In this document: positions 46,316 through 56,430 of the stretch, in pieces
Layout: each line of letters begins with the position of its first letter
Position numbering within the stretch: position 1 is the stretch's first letter
Assembly (NCBI RefSeq): GCF_001428365.1
Contig: NZ_LMSH01000004.1
Coordinates: forward strand, 352,967 to 416,966
Length of the DNA stretch: 64,000 nt
Reading direction: 5' to 3'
From: Arthrobacter sp. Soil763
Lineage (GTDB): Bacteria; Actinomycetota; Actinomycetes; Actinomycetales; Micrococcaceae
Notes under the pieces: model-generated
Seen by the model: only the letters and a program-made list of their open reading frames with translations
The model's database searches: none
Told to the model about the DNA's origin: nothing
Position numbers and translations under genes: made by a program

Positions 46316-47272
46316 ATGGACGAATCCCTTGCCCCGGCCGTTGACCGACCCGACGCCGGCGGCACCGCCGCGCTGTCCGGCCTCAAGTTCGCCAAGGGCC
46401 ACGGCACCGGCAACGACTTCGTCCTGATCGCCGACCCCAACGGCGCCCTCTCCGTCACCCCCGAACAGGTGGCCGCCCTGTGCGACCGGCACCGCGGCAT
46501 CGGCGGCGACGGGCTGATCCGCGCCGTACCCTCGCGGATGCTCCCCGAAGGCCGGGACCTGCTCGCGCAGCACCCCGACGCCGAGTGGTTCATGGACTAC
46601 CGCAACGGCGACGGGTCCCTCTCGGAAATGTGCGGCAACGGAGTCCGGGTCTTCGTGCACTTCCTCGTCAGCGAGGGCCTCGCGGACCTGCCGGCCGGCG
46701 AATCGCTGACCATCGGCACCCGCGCGGGAGTGAAGACCGTGGTCCGCACCGCTGCAGGCTACGCCGTCGACATGGGCCCGTGGGAATTCATCTTCCCCGG
46801 CGAAGCGACCGCCCGGGCCATGGACTCCCTGGTCAGCGCCGACGGCCTGGAGGTGGCCCGCCCCGCCCTGTCGGTGAGCATGGGCAACCCGCACACCGTC
46901 GTGGCGCTGGCCGAACAGGCGGAACTGGAAGCCACCGAGCTGCACCGGGCGCCGCGCGTCGACCCGCTGCCCCCGCACGGGACCAACGTCGAATTCGTCG
47001 TCCCTGCCGAACCGCTCGTCCACGACGGCGTCGGCGCCATCACCATGCGCGTGCACGAACGCGGCGTGGGGGAGACCCAGTCCTGCGGCACCGGTGCCTG
47101 CGCAGCCGCCGTCGCCATCCGGCACTGGGCCGGCCAAGGCTCCCCCGACAGCTGGAACGTCACGGTGCCCGGCGGCGTCGTCGGCGTGAAATTCTTTGTG
47201 GCTGCGGACGGCCACGAACACGTCGAGCTCAGCGGCCCCGCCGTCATCGTCGCTAGCGGGACGCTTTCCTGA
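46316..47272 (+). CDS. dapF: Diaminopimelate epimerase
   Basis: This 318 aa epimerase converts LL- to meso-diaminopimelate. The two cysteine motifs are [17 protein letters not shown] and [19 protein letters not shown], which supply the acid/base pair. The N-terminus [18 protein letters not shown] is typical. The start is ATG 46316 with TAGGAG upstream. It ends with a 20-base convergent overlap with the RsmC-like gene. Confidence 0.96.
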   Translation: MDESLAPAVDRPDAGGTAALSGLKFAKGHGTGNDFVLIADPNGALSVTPEQVAALCDRHRGIGGDGLIRAVPSRMLPEGRDLLAQHPDAEWFMDYRNGDGSLSEMCGNGVRVFVHFLVSEGLADLPAGESLTIGTRAGVKTVVRTAAGYAVDMGPWEFIFPGEATARAMDSLVSADGLEVARPALSVSMGNPHTVVALAEQAELEATELHRAPRVDPLPPHGTNVEFVVPAEPLVHDGVGAITMRVHERGVGETQSCGTGACAAAVAIRHWAGQGSPDSWNVTVPGGVVGVKFFVAADGHEHVELSGPAVIVASGTLS

Positions 47273-47867
47273 CCCGCAGAATCCGGAAGGACTTCGAGGT
47301 GCTCTCGCGGGTCACGGTGAAGCTGCCGTCCAGCTCGGCCGCCAGCCAGCGCTGAAGCGAGTCCGAGCCGAGATTCTTCTGCACGACGAGCCAGGCCGAC
47401 CCGCCCGGCGACAGCCGCGGCAGCCAGTGCAGCAGCAGGGCATGGAGCTCATCCTTGCCGATTCGAATCGGCGGATTGGACCAGATCGTGTCAAAGCGCA
47501 GCTCCGGGTCAACCTCCCCCGGAGTGCTGGCCGTGACGTTCTCCAGCCCCAGCAGCGCCGCGTTCTCATTGGTCAGGGTCACGCAGCGCTCGTTGACGTC
47601 GACGGCGTACACCCGCGCGTGCGGTGCCTTCAGGGCCATGGTCAGGGCGATCGGTCCCCACCCGCAGCCGATATCCAGCAGGTTCCCCCGCGGCGCGGGG
47701 GACGGGACGTCGGCAAGCAGGACGGCGGTGCCCTTATCGATGCCCTCCGGGCTGAAGATCCCCGAGGAGGTCTGCAACTGCCGCTGGGCGCCGACCAGCT
47801 CCACGGTCAGGGGCTTGCGGGTGAACGGCCCGGCGGGCTGGGCGCTGAAATAATGTGCAGACTCCAT
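47253..47867 (-). CDS. RsmC-like class I methyltransferase
   Basis: This 204 aa SAM-dependent methyltransferase has [19 protein letters not shown] as motif [12 protein letters not shown], an N-P-P-[IF] motif of base-modifying enzymes, is the catalytic loop. Such proteins are related to RsmC, which methylates a guanine of 16S rRNA. The short length matches actinobacterial single-domain members. Start ATG 47867. Confidence 0.9.
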   Translation of the reverse strand: MESAHYFSAQPAGPFTRKPLTVELVGAQRQLQTSSGIFSPEGIDKGTAVLLADVPSPAPRGNLLDIGCGWGPIALTMALKAPHARVYAVDVNERCVTLTNENAALLGLENVTASTPGEVDPELRFDTIWSNPPIRIGKDELHALLLHWLPRLSPGGSAWLVVQKNLGSDSLQRWLAAELDGSFTVTRESTSKSFRILRVRKASR

Positions 47868-48339
47868 AACTGGCCAGATTAGTTCGACGTCGGCGGCTAA
47901 GGGAAACCGGCCAGGACACGGGCCCGGCGCAGGGCCGCGGCGCCGGGCACGGGCCGCCCTCTGCTACGCTTAAAGGCATGATCTTGAACTTCAAGTAGCC
48001 GGCACGGGCCCCCCTCTATCAGGCCCGTCCCCGCAGCGACGCAGGTACCTACCTTCCGCTCAGTGCGCCCCCAACCGTGAACCGGACCGATGTGTCCGGA
48101 CGTGAAGCGGCGCCCGATCCACTTGGAGACCATCCTTTGGAGCCCCGCCTCTTCGAATCCCGCCATGCCGGCTCCCTCCGGCCGGCCGGACCCGCGGCGG
48201 CATGGCCGGCACAGGCTGAACGGAACCACTTCTCCCGCCCCGGCGCACCCGACGCCGCCGGCGGACCCATTCACCGCTCCGCCACGGAGCGCCCGCCCTG
48301 CCCGCGGACACAACACCGCAGGCACGCCAGGAGGCACGG
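47868..48339 (+). promoter_or_regulatory. Long leader region of hflX
   Basis: This 472-base gap holds no convincing full-length gene. From left to right are a 9-bp inverted repeat (gcccggcgc and gcgccgggc, 47922-47948), a TACGCT -10-like element (47965-47970) and the six-codon ORF at 47978. A stem acgggcc/ggcccgt follows at about 48004-48028, and a stem ccggac/gtccgg at about 48082-48099. The leader then runs to the strong ribosome site at 48329-48334. A regulated leader is the best explanation. Confidence 0.5.
47978..47998 (+). CDS. Leaderless six-codon ORF upstream of hflX
   Basis: ATG ATC TTG AAC TTC AAG TAG encodes MILNFK. The -10-like TACGCT ends 7 bases before the ATG, so the transcript probably starts at or next to the A of ATG. 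It could act as a leader peptide that senses ribosome stalling. It is too short for homology evidence, so this remains inference from position. Confidence 0.4.
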   Translation: MILNFK

Positions 48340-50013
48340 ATGACCCCAAACCGTCAGCCCAGCGCGAATACCGCGCCACAGAACACCGAACAGCACTATC
48401 CTGAAAATGCCAACCCTTCAAAGGAGAACATGACCAGCCAGCCCAACACCGGATCCGACTCAGCCGCCCAGGACATGAGCCCTGCGGAAATCCAGGCAGT
48501 GATCGACCGGATCCTCTCCAAGGACGCCCCCGCCGCGCAGCCGGGGCCCCGTGACGGTGCCGGGGCCGCCGGCGAATCCAAGGCCGTGCTCGGCCGGGCC
48601 CAGGCCATTTCCCGGCTGGACGAGGAACACGGCAGCTACGACGGCGACCAGCAGGACCTCGCCGAACGCCACGCACTGCGGCGCACCGCGGGCTTGTCCA
48701 CCGAACTCGAAGACGTCACCGAGGTCGAATACCGGCAGTTGCGGCTTGAACGGGTCGTCCTCGCCGGGCTCTGGACCGAAGGCACCCTGGCCGACGCCGA
48801 GAACTCGCTCCGCGAGCTCGCCGCCCTCGCCGAGACCGCCGGTTCCGAGGTCCTGGACGGCCTCGTCCAGCGCCGCGCCAAGCCGGACCCGGGAACCTTC
48901 CTGGGCTCGGGCAAGGCCCAGGAGCTCAAGGACATCGTGATGTCCACGGGCGCGGACACCGTGGTGGTCGACGCCGAACTGGCCCCGTCCCAGCGGCGCG
49001 CCCTGGAAGACATCGTCAAGGTCAAGGTGATCGACCGGACCGCCCTGATCCTGGACATTTTCGCCCAGCACGCCAAGAGCCGCGAGGGCAAGGCCCAGGT
49101 CGAACTGGCCCAGCTCGAATACCTCCTGCCGCGCCTGCGCGGCTGGGGCGAGTCGATGTCCCGCCAGGCCGGCGGCCAGGTCGGCGGAGCCGGCGCGGGC
49201 ATGGGTTCGCGCGGCCCCGGTGAGACGAAGATCGAACTGGACCGCCGCCGCATCCGCACCCGGATGGCCAAGCTGCGGCGCGAAATCGCCGCCATGAAGC
49301 CCGCCCGCGAAACGAAGCGCGCCAACCGCCGCCGCAATGCGGTGCCGTCGGTAGCCATCGCCGGTTACACCAACGCCGGCAAGTCCTCCCTGCTGAACCG
49401 CCTGACCGACGCCGGTGTGCTGGTGGAGAACGCCCTGTTCGCCACCCTGGACCCGACGGTCCGCAAGGCCGAGACGCAGGATGGGCTGGGCTACACGCTC
49501 GCCGACACGGTCGGGTTTGTACGCTCACTGCCCACCCAGCTGGTCGAAGCCTTCCGCTCCACCCTGGAGGAGGTCGCGGACGCGGACCTGATCCTGCACG
49601 TCGTCGACGTCTCCCACCCCGACCCGGAAGGCCAGATCGCGGCCGTCCGGTCGGTGTTCAGCGAGGTCGACGCCCGAAAGGTGCCGGAGATCATCGTCCT
49701 GAACAAGGCGGACGCCGCGGATCCCTACGTGGTGGAACGGCTCAAGCAACGCGAACCCCGCCACGTCGTGGTCTCGGCCCGGACCGGGGAGGGCATCCCC
49801 GAGCTCCTGAAGGCCATCAGCGAGGGCATCCCGCGGCCCAGCGTCAAGCTCGAACTGATGATCCCGTACCAGCGCGGGGACCTGCTCAGCAAGCTCCACG
49901 AGACGGATGCGGAAATCATCAGCCTCGACCACGAGGAAGGCGGCACCCGCGCCGTCGTCATGGTCCGCGAAGGGCTCGCGGCCGAACTGGATTCCTTCGT
50001 CAGCAATGACTGA
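48340..50013 (+). CDS. hflX: GTPase HflX
   Basis: This 557 aa protein is a ribosome-associated GTPase that rescues or splits stalled ribosomes. The N-terminal HflX domain contains VDAELAPSQRRALEDIVKVKVIDRTALILDIFAQHAKSREGKAQVELAQLEYLLPRL (in pieces). The GTP-binding motifs are IAGYTNAGKSSLLNRLT, DTVGFVRSLP and VLNKADAA. ATG 48340 has AGGAGG 5 bases upstream. ATG 48430 has AAGGAG but only 3 bases away; it gives 527 aa and is the alternative start. The first 30 codons are less GC-biased, so the true start is uncertain. The 3' end overlaps the helicase start by 8 bases. Confidence 0.93.
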   Translation: MTPNRQPSANTAPQNTEQHYPENANPSKENMTSQPNTGSDSAAQDMSPAEIQAVIDRILSKDAPAAQPGPRDGAGAAGESKAVLGRAQAISRLDEEHGSYDGDQQDLAERHALRRTAGLSTELEDVTEVEYRQLRLERVVLAGLWTEGTLADAENSLRELAALAETAGSEVLDGLVQRRAKPDPGTFLGSGKAQELKDIVMSTGADTVVVDAELAPSQRRALEDIVKVKVIDRTALILDIFAQHAKSREGKAQVELAQLEYLLPRLRGWGESMSRQAGGQVGGAGAGMGSRGPGETKIELDRRRIRTRMAKLRREIAAMKPARETKRANRRRNAVPSVAIAGYTNAGKSSLLNRLTDAGVLVENALFATLDPTVRKAETQDGLGYTLADTVGFVRSLPTQLVEAFRSTLEEVADADLILHVVDVSHPDPEGQIAAVRSVFSEVDARKVPEIIVLNKADAADPYVVERLKQREPRHVVVSARTGEGIPELLKAISEGIPRPSVKLELMIPYQRGDLLSKLHETDAEIISLDHEEGGTRAVVMVREGLAAELDSFVSND

Positions 50014-52096
50014 TCCGGCTTCAACCGACGGGGACCCGGGCGAGCCCGGCAACGCACCGTCCGGCGAGCAGTTCGTTATCGACCTGCTCGACCGGGCGGT
50101 CGCCGGCATGGGCGGGCAAAGCCGTGAAGGCCAGCATGAGATGGCCCGGCAGGTGGCGCGCGCGATCGAATCCGGCGACCACCTGCTGGTCCAGGCCGGC
50201 ACCGGAACGGGCAAGTCCCTGGCCTACCTGGTGCCGCTGATTGCCCACGCGCTGGGCAGCGACAAGCCCACCCTGGTCTCGACCGCGACCCTGGCCCTGC
50301 AGACCCAGATCGTTGGCCGGGACCTGCCGCGGCTGCTCAAGACCATCACCCCCGCCCTGGACCGCCCGGTCAAGGTTGCCCTGGTCAAGGGACGGTCAAA
50401 CTACGTCTGCCGGCACAAACTCGAAGGCGGGTTCCCGTCCGAGGAGCCGTCCGAAGGACAGTTGTTCTCGCTCGGCGAGGACACCTCGGTGCCGCACTTC
50501 GCCGCCGCCATGGGCGGACCCTCCTCGCAGCTGGGCAAGGAAGTGGTCCGGCTCCGCGAGTGGGCCGAGGACACCGCCACGGGGGACCGCGACGAACTCC
50601 TGCCCGGGGTGACCGACCGGGCCTGGCGCCAGGTTTCGGTGACCTCCATGGAGTGCCTCGGCGCCCAGAAGTGTCCGCTCGCCGCCGAGTGCTTCAGCGA
50701 GCTCGCCCGGCAGAACGCCGCCGACGCTGACGTGGTGGTCACCAACCACGCCATGCTGGCGGTCAGCGCGTTCGAAGGCCTGGCCGTGCTGCCCGAGTAC
50801 GACGTCGTCGTCGTGGACGAGGCGCACGAACTGCAGGACCGGGTCACCGGCGCCGTCTCCGGGCAGCTCTCCGTGGCCATGGTGCACGCCGCCGCCTCCG
50901 GGGCCCGCAAACACACCGGAATCACCGTCGATGCGCTCAACACCGCCGCGGCCAACCTCGAACTGGCCATCGCCGGCGTGCCCAGCGGGCTGATGCCCAA
51001 CGGGCTGAACAGCGAACAGCTTGACTGCGTGGACCAGCTCCGGGACGCCTGCCGCGCAGCGCTCTCGGACTCCAAGGGGGACAGCTCCGCCACCGCCGAC
51101 GGCGGACGGCAGCTCGCGCGCTCACGCCTGATGGTGATCCTCGAACTGTGCGAGCGGCTGCTCGCCGCCAAGGAAAACCGGGAAGTCGTCTGGTTCTCCC
51201 GCGCCAGCAGCTTCGACCCGCAGCAGGGCTACTCCCAGCCGGACGACTCCGCGCCGGCGCTGATCAACATCGCCCCGCTCAGCGTGGCGGGACGGCTGCG
51301 CGAGGGGCTTTTCGCCGACCACACCGTCGTGCTGACCTCGGCGACGCTGGCCATCGGTTCGGCGTTCGAGCCGGCGGCCGGGGGACTGGGCCTGGTCGGC
51401 CCGGGCGCTCCCAGCTGGACCGGCGTCGACGTCGGTTCCCCCTTCGCCTACCCGCAGCAGGGCATCCTCTATGTGGCCGGGCACCTGCCCAAACCGGGCC
51501 GGGGCACCTCCCCGGAAGCCCTGGACGAGCTGGAAAAGCTGATCCGGGCCTCCAATGGCGGGGCGCTGTGCCTGTTCTCCTCCCGGCGGGCCGCCGAGGA
51601 GGCCGCCGACGCCATGCGTTTGCGGCTGGACCTGAGCATCCTGTGCCAGGGCGAATCGACCATGACGGCGCTGGTCAAGCAGTTCGCCGACGAACCGGAT
51701 ACCTGCCTCTTCGGAACCATGTCGCTCTGGCAGGGCGTGGACGTGCCCGGGAACTCCTGCCGGCTGGTGGTCATCGACCGGATCCCGTTCCCGCGGCCGG
51801 ACGACCCGCTGATGACCGCCCGTTCCCGCGCCGTGGCGCAGTCCGGCGGCAACGGCTTCATGAGCGTCTCGGCCACCCACGCGGCCATCCGCCTCGCCCA
51901 GGGCGCCGGGCGGCTGATCCGCTCGACGTCGGACAAGGGCGTAGTGGCGGTGCTGGACTCACGCCTGTCCACCGAACGCTACGGCGCCTTCCTGCGCGCG
52001 GCGCTGCCGCCGTTCTGGCCCACCACGGACCCGGCAGTGGCCCGGGCGGCCCTCGAACGCCTGGCCCGCACGCCGGCCGGGCAGGCCGCCGGCTAG
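50006..52096 (+). CDS. DinG/XPD-type ATP-dependent DNA helicase
   Basis: This 696 aa superfamily 2 helicase has motif I LVQAGTGTGKSLAYLVPL and the DEAH box VVVVDEAHELQDRV. The iron-sulfur cysteines are C in NYVCRHKLEGG and the three in MECLGAQKCPLAAECF. The C-terminal motifs include GTMSLWQGVDVPGNSC and QGAGRLIRS. It is DinG-related and probably unwinds damaged or D-loop DNA. It overlaps hflX by 8 bases. No LexA box is visible here, since it starts inside the hflX gene. Confidence 0.94.
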   Translation: MTDPASTDGDPGEPGNAPSGEQFVIDLLDRAVAGMGGQSREGQHEMARQVARAIESGDHLLVQAGTGTGKSLAYLVPLIAHALGSDKPTLVSTATLALQTQIVGRDLPRLLKTITPALDRPVKVALVKGRSNYVCRHKLEGGFPSEEPSEGQLFSLGEDTSVPHFAAAMGGPSSQLGKEVVRLREWAEDTATGDRDELLPGVTDRAWRQVSVTSMECLGAQKCPLAAECFSELARQNAADADVVVTNHAMLAVSAFEGLAVLPEYDVVVVDEAHELQDRVTGAVSGQLSVAMVHAAASGARKHTGITVDALNTAAANLELAIAGVPSGLMPNGLNSEQLDCVDQLRDACRAALSDSKGDSSATADGGRQLARSRLMVILELCERLLAAKENREVVWFSRASSFDPQQGYSQPDDSAPALINIAPLSVAGRLREGLFADHTVVLTSATLAIGSAFEPAAGGLGLVGPGAPSWTGVDVGSPFAYPQQGILYVAGHLPKPGRGTSPEALDELEKLIRASNGGALCLFSSRRAAEEAADAMRLRLDLSILCQGESTMTALVKQFADEPDTCLFGTMSLWQGVDVPGNSCRLVVIDRIPFPRPDDPLMTARSRAVAQSGGNGFMSVSATHAAIRLAQGAGRLIRSTSDKGVVAVLDSRLSTERYGAFLRAALPPFWPTTDPAVARAALERLARTPAGQAAG

Positions 52097-52120
52097 GCCC
52101 CAGGCATCGGGCCCGAACAC

Positions 52121-52157
52121 AGCAGGCCCCGTCCGATTCGATCGGACGGGGCCTGCT
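52121..52157. terminator. Bidirectional terminator between the helicase gene and lexA
   Basis: A perfect 17-bp stem (agcaggccccgtccgat and complement) with a tcg loop separates two convergent genes. Confidence 0.88.
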
Positions 52158-52194
52158 GGCTGTCTGGGGTGGGCGGGGAGGGGCCGGGTGCGGA

Positions 52195-52944
52195 CTACAG
52201 GGAACGCAGCACGGACACGACCTTGCCCATGATGACGGCGTGGTCGCCGAGGATCGGCTCGTACTGCGTGTTCTGCGGCAACAGCCAGGTGTGGCCGTCG
52301 CGCTGCCGGAACGTCTTCACCGTCGCCTCGTCGTCGAGCAGGGCGGCCACGATGTCGCCGTTGGCGGCGTCATTCTGGCGCCGGACCACCACCCAGTCCC
52401 CGTCGCAGATGGCGGCGTCGATCATGGAATCACCGGCCACCTTGAGCATGAACAATTCGCCATGGCCCACCAGCTGGCGCGGCAGCGGCATGACGTCCTC
52501 GACCACCTGGTCCGCAAGGATCGGACCGCCGGCGGCGATCCGACCGACGAAGGGCACCATGGCGGTATCGGTAGCGCTGGCCAGCTCAGCCACCGCGAGG
52601 CCGCCGACCGCCCGCAGACCGCTGGACTTCTCCACGCCGGAAATCCGGTTGGCGCCTTCATCCAGAGTCAGCGGCATGAGCACCTCCATGGCGCGCGGAC
52701 GCTTGGGGTCCCGGCGGAGGTAGCCCAGTTTTTCCAGCTGGGAGAGCTGGTGGGTGACGCTGGAGAGGCTGGCGAGCCCCACCGTGTCACCGATCTCGCG
52801 CATGGACGGCGGGTAGCCGTTATCCGTGACGGACCGCTGGATGGTCTCCAGGATCTTCTTTTGCCGGACGGTGAGGCTCTTCGGCGCCCGGACGGTCTGC
52901 GAACCGCGCGGTGCGGCCCTCCCGCCGGCGGCTTGTGCTGCCAT
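52195..52944 (-). CDS. lexA: LexA repressor
   Basis: This 249 aa SOS repressor has the N-terminal winged helix: [47 protein letters not shown] (in pieces). The Ala-Gly cleavage site is in [13 protein letters not shown]. The catalytic serine is in [19 protein letters not shown] and the lysine in [13 protein letters not shown] chose ATG 52944, which gives the usual length and has AAGGCGAAC upstream; the ORF extends to 53079 without homology. It controls the SOS boxes listed in this window. Confidence 0.97.
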   Translation of the reverse strand: MAAQAAGGRAAPRGSQTVRAPKSLTVRQKKILETIQRSVTDNGYPPSMREIGDTVGLASLSSVTHQLSQLEKLGYLRRDPKRPRAMEVLMPLTLDEGANRISGVEKSSGLRAVGGLAVAELASATDTAMVPFVGRIAAGGPILADQVVEDVMPLPRQLVGHGELFMLKVAGDSMIDAAICDGDWVVVRRQNDAANGDIVAALLDDEATVKTFRQRDGHTWLLPQNTQYEPILGDHAVIMGKVVSVLRSL

Positions 52945-53063
52945 GTTCGCCTTGCCTTTCCGTTGCGCCCGGCGTTTCTGACCGCCCGGACCGTGAGAGC
53001 TAAAAATGTCGGACCCCGCTGATGAACTGAACGCGTTCGAAAAGCCGGTGCTCCTGTGCTTCA

Positions 53064-53092
53064 AAAGTAGGGCAGCCACAGGGTTTTTTCAA
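53064..53092 (-). promoter_or_regulatory. lexA promoter
   Basis: On the minus strand TTGAAA (53092-53087) and TACTTT (53069-53064) are spaced by exactly 17 bases. The LexA box at 53089-53104 overlaps the -35 element, consistent with autoregulation. Confidence 0.7.
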
Positions 53093-53104
53093 ACATTTGT
53101 TCTA
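53089..53104. promoter_or_regulatory. LexA (SOS) box at lexA
   Basis: On the minus strand this reads TAGAACAAATGTTTGA, matching the core GAAC-N4-GTTTGA of lexA operators from related actinobacteria as I recall them. Confidence 0.7.
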
Positions 53105-53155
53105 GCGAGTCTCGACAAGGTTCGTTCATAGGTGCTAAAACAGAGAAAGCGGAGT

Positions 53156-53171
53156 TCGAAGATGTGTTCGA
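53156..53171. promoter_or_regulatory. LexA (SOS) box upstream of the LysM gene
   Basis: TCGAAGATGTGTTCGA matches TCGAAC-N4-GTTCGA at all but one base. It lies between the lexA promoter and the divergent LysM gene. The transcription start of the LysM gene cannot be placed, but the leader would be about 200 bases. A further half-site (gttcga) lies at 53211. Confidence 0.75.
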
Positions 53172-53373
53172 ATAATCGCCAAAGAGGGTGGGAAGTACCT
53201 TCGGCTTTATGTTCGAGCGGCAGCGTCGGACGGTTTGGCTGGAACAAGGGCCCGGGCGTCAGTCCCGGTCCGGAGCAGTTGGTTCCAGAGTTTTGCGTAA
53301 GTAGGTTCGGCCGGTTGGCGGCGGGTAGTGGAGTACGCCGGGCGGCACAGACAAGTCCAGGAGGGCTCAGTTC

Positions 53374-53763
53374 ATGTCAGCAGTAAGCGTTAGTGCAGAA
53401 TCGCTGGTTTCCATCACCGCCGCCGGGGCGCCGGCCGCTGCCGGGCGTCCGGCCCCGCTCCGGCTGACCCGCCGGGGTCGGTTCGTCTTCCTCGGGCTGC
53501 CGCTGATCCTGCTGGCCGCCCTGCTGATGTCACTGGCGGGCTTCCTCAACGCTCCGGCCAAGGCGGCGGACTCCGCCGCGGACATCTCCCTCACCCCGGC
53601 GGTCACCGTCACGGTCCAGCCCGGCCAGTCACTATGGGCCATTGCCGGGGCAGTAGCCCCGGAGCGCGATCCCCGCGACGTGGTCGCCGACATCGTCCAG
53701 CTCAACAACCTCGACGCCGCCCGGGTGCTCCCCGGCCAGCAGCTCTTCGTGCCAACCAAGTAG
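53374..53763 (+). CDS. LysM-domain membrane protein, divergent from lexA
   Basis: This 129 aa protein has a basic N-terminus, a membrane helix (FVFLGLPLILLAALLMSLAGFL) and a C-terminal LysM domain (VTVQPGQSLWAIAGAVAPERDPRDVVADIVQLNNLDAARVLPGQQLF, in pieces). The domain faces the cell wall. In Mycobacterium the SOS-induced LysM protein Rv2719c/ChiZ occupies the same position beside lexA and interferes with cell division. Position, domain and LexA box suggest the same role here. ATG 53374 has AGGAGG upstream. Identity with ChiZ is inference. Confidence 0.9.
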   Translation: MSAVSVSAESLVSITAAGAPAAAGRPAPLRLTRRGRFVFLGLPLILLAALLMSLAGFLNAPAKAADSAADISLTPAVTVTVQPGQSLWAIAGAVAPERDPRDVVADIVQLNNLDAARVLPGQQLFVPTK

Positions 53764-53859
53764 CTGCCCCGTGCCGGCCGGCCGTCCTGCCAGGGCGCGG
53801 CGGGCCCCGCCAACGGTCACAGTTTCGGGGCCGGACGGTCCCTCACTTAAACTGGAGGG

Positions 53860-54978
53860 GTGACTGACCAGCTAGAGCGACTCGACCGACTGCCCCTCCG
53901 AACGAACCTGCGGGGGCTGCGGCCCTACGGCGCACCGCAGCTGGACGTCCCCATCCTGCTCAATGTCAACGAAAACACCCATGGCGTTCCGGCCGATGTC
54001 CGGGCGGCCATCGCCGAGGCAGTGACGGAAGCCGCCGCCGGACTGAACCGCTACCCGGACCGCGAGTTCACCGAACTGCGGACGGCGCTGGCCGAGTACC
54101 TGGGCCACGGCCTCAGCGCGGACAACATCTGGGCGGCCAACGGCTCCAACGAGGTGTTGCAGCAGATCCTCCAAGCCTTCGGCGGCCCGGGCCGCACGGC
54201 ACTCGGCTTCCCTCCCACGTACTCCATGTACCCGCTTCTCGCCGCCGGCACCGACACCGGGTACATCACCGGAGAGCGGGCCTCAGACTACGGGCTCAGC
54301 GCCGCCTCGGCCGCCCGCCAGGTCCGTGACCTCGCGCCCAACATCGTCTTCCTGTGCTCGCCGAACAACCCCACCGGAACCGGACTGGGACTGGACGTGG
54401 TGGAGGCCGTCTACGAGGCCGGCGAGGCGAGCCAGACCGTGGTGATCGTCGATGAGGCCTACCACGAGTTCGCCCACGACGGCACGCCCAGCGCACTGAC
54501 CCTGCTCCCGGGGCGGGAACGGCTGATCGTGTCCCGGACCATGAGCAAGGCCTTCGCCCTGGCCGGCGCCCGGGTGGGCTACATGGCCGCGGCGCCGGAG
54601 GTCACGGACGCGCTGCGGCTGGTCCGGCTGCCGTACCACCTCTCGGCCATCACCCAGGCGACCGCGCTGGCGGCCCTGCACCACCGCGTTGCCCTGATGG
54701 CCGACGTCGAGGACATCAAACGCCAGCGGGACCGCATCGTGACGGAACTGACGAGGATGGGCCTCAAGCCCGCGGCCTCGGACTCGAACTACGTCTTCTT
54801 CGGCGGCCTCGAAAACCCCCACCAGGTGTGGCAGGGACTGCTGGACGCCGGCGTCCTCATCCGCGACGTCGGGATCCCCGGCCACCTCCGCGTGACCGCC
54901 GGCACTGAGACGGAAACCACAGCCTTCCTCGAGGCCCTGGAACGGATCCTGACCGGCCCCGGGACCGCATCCGCCTAG
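53860..54978 (+). CDS. hisC: Histidinol-phosphate aminotransferase
   Basis: This 372 aa PLP aminotransferase acts in histidine biosynthesis. Blocks are [33 protein letters not shown] and [13 protein letters not shown], with the PLP lysine in [17 protein letters not shown]. The start is GTG 53860 with GGAGGGG upstream. It heads the cluster hisC-hisB-hisH-small peptide-priA. Confidence 0.95.
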   Translation: MTDQLERLDRLPLRTNLRGLRPYGAPQLDVPILLNVNENTHGVPADVRAAIAEAVTEAAAGLNRYPDREFTELRTALAEYLGHGLSADNIWAANGSNEVLQQILQAFGGPGRTALGFPPTYSMYPLLAAGTDTGYITGERASDYGLSAASAARQVRDLAPNIVFLCSPNNPTGTGLGLDVVEAVYEAGEASQTVVIVDEAYHEFAHDGTPSALTLLPGRERLIVSRTMSKAFALAGARVGYMAAAPEVTDALRLVRLPYHLSAITQATALAALHHRVALMADVEDIKRQRDRIVTELTRMGLKPAASDSNYVFFGGLENPHQVWQGLLDAGVLIRDVGIPGHLRVTAGTETETTAFLEALERILTGPGTASA

Positions 54979-55045
54979 ACTTAACCCCAGGACCCATGCG
55001 CGGCGCCCGCCAGCCGGGCGCCCGCCCCATCCAAAGGACATCCCC

Positions 55046-55684
55046 ATGAGCAACACCGCAACAGCCGCCGCCGCGAACCGGACCGTGGCCCGGACCGCCC
55101 GCCTGGAGCGGACCACCAGCGAATCTTCCGTCCTGGTCGAGATCGACCTCGACGGCACCGGCGTCTCGGACATCAGCACCTCGGTCCCGTTCTATGACCA
55201 CATGCTGACGGCCCTGAGCAAGCACTCGCTGATCGACATGACCGTCAAGGCCACCGGCGACACCCACATCGACGTGCACCACACAGTGGAGGACGTCGCC
55301 ATCACTTTCGGCGAGGTCCTGCGCACGGCCCTGGGCAACAAGGCCGGCATCCGCCGCTTCGGCGAAGCAACCGTCCCGCTTGACGAAGCCCTCGCGCACG
55401 CGGTCGTCGACGTCTCCGGCCGGCCCTACCTGGTGCACGCCGGCGAACCGGCCGGCCAGGAATACCACCTGATCGGCGGCCACTTCACCGGATCGCTGAC
55501 CCGGCACGTCTTCGAGGCCATTACGCTCCACGCCGGCATCTGCCTGCACATGAACGTCACCGCCGGCCGCGACCCGCACCACATCGTGGAAGCGCAGTTC
55601 AAGGCCTTCGCCCGGGCGCTTCGCGCCGCCGTCGAACCCGACCCGCGGGTCGAGGGGATCCCGTCCACCAAGGGCGCACTGTGA
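55046..55684 (+). CDS. hisB: Imidazoleglycerol-phosphate dehydratase
   Basis: This 212 aa monofunctional HisB has a metal-binding histidine-rich core: [33 protein letters not shown] and the second [15 protein letters not shown] half. It lacks the phosphatase domain of enterobacterial HisB, as in actinobacteria. Start ATG 55046. The stop overlaps hisH. Confidence 0.96.
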   Translation: MSNTATAAAANRTVARTARLERTTSESSVLVEIDLDGTGVSDISTSVPFYDHMLTALSKHSLIDMTVKATGDTHIDVHHTVEDVAITFGEVLRTALGNKAGIRRFGEATVPLDEALAHAVVDVSGRPYLVHAGEPAGQEYHLIGGHFTGSLTRHVFEAITLHAGICLHMNVTAGRDPHHIVEAQFKAFARALRAAVEPDPRVEGIPSTKGAL

Positions 55685-56430
55685 CCGGGAAAGTGCTGCG
55701 CGACGGCGCGATCATCGACCCCGACGCGCACCGGAAACCGGCATCGCCGGAGGGCAAACCCACGGTCACGGTCCTGGACTACGGTTCCGGAAACGTCCGC
55801 TCGGCCGTCCGGGCACTTGAACGTGCCGGCGCCGAGGTGATCCTCAGCTCCAAGCCCGAGGATGTGCTCAACGCCGACGGCCTCGTCGTACCCGGGGTCG
55901 GAGCCTTCGAGACGGTCATGAACGAACTGAAAGCCGTGGACGCGGTCCGCATGATCGGACGCCGCGTCGCCGGCGGCCGTCCCGTCCTCGCCATCTGCGT
56001 CGGGCTCCAGGTCCTCTTCGAGGCCGGCGTGGAACACGGCACCGTAGCCGAAGGCATGGGGGAGTGGCCGGGCAAGGTCGAACTCCTCCCCGCCGACGTC
56101 GTCCCGCACATGGGCTGGAACACCGTCACCGTCCCGGAGGGCTCCGCGCTCTTCGCCGGGGTCGAAAACGAGCGGTTCTACTTCGTGCACTCCTACGGCG
56201 TGCAGCGTTGGGACTTCGACGTGATCCAGCCGCGCATGGCCGCCCCGCTCGTAACCTGGTCGGAGCACGGCGCCCCCTTCGTCGCCGCAGTGGAGAACGG
56301 GCCGCTGTGCGCCACCCAGTTCCACCCGGAAAAGTCCGGCGACGCCGGCGCCCGCCTGCTCCGCAACTGGGTCGACGGCCTGCGCCGGGACGCCCCGGCC
56401 GCTACCACCGGCCCGGAAACGACCGCCTAG
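55681..56430 (+). CDS. hisH: Imidazole glycerol phosphate synthase, glutamine amidotransferase subunit
   Basis: This 249 aa class I glutaminase subunit provides ammonia to HisF. The nucleophile cysteine is in [16 protein letters not shown] and the histidine/glutamate in [16 protein letters not shown]. The N-terminal extension of about 30 residues before [18 protein letters not shown] is longer than usual. The start is GTG 55681, overlapping hisB. HisF is not in this window. Confidence 0.95.
   Translation: MTGKVLRDGAIIDPDAHRKPASPEGKPTVTVLDYGSGNVRSAVRALERAGAEVILSSKPEDVLNADGLVVPGVGAFETVMNELKAVDAVRMIGRRVAGGRPVLAICVGLQVLFEAGVEHGTVAEGMGEWPGKVELLPADVVPHMGWNTVTVPEGSALFAGVENERFYFVHSYGVQRWDFDVIQPRMAAPLVTWSEHGAPFVAAVENGPLCATQFHPEKSGDAGARLLRNWVDGLRRDAPAATTGPETTA

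Noticed and set aside
47883..48339. ORFs on both strands in the hflX leader
   Set aside because: They lack ribosome sites and typical codon usage. The region is better explained as a leader.
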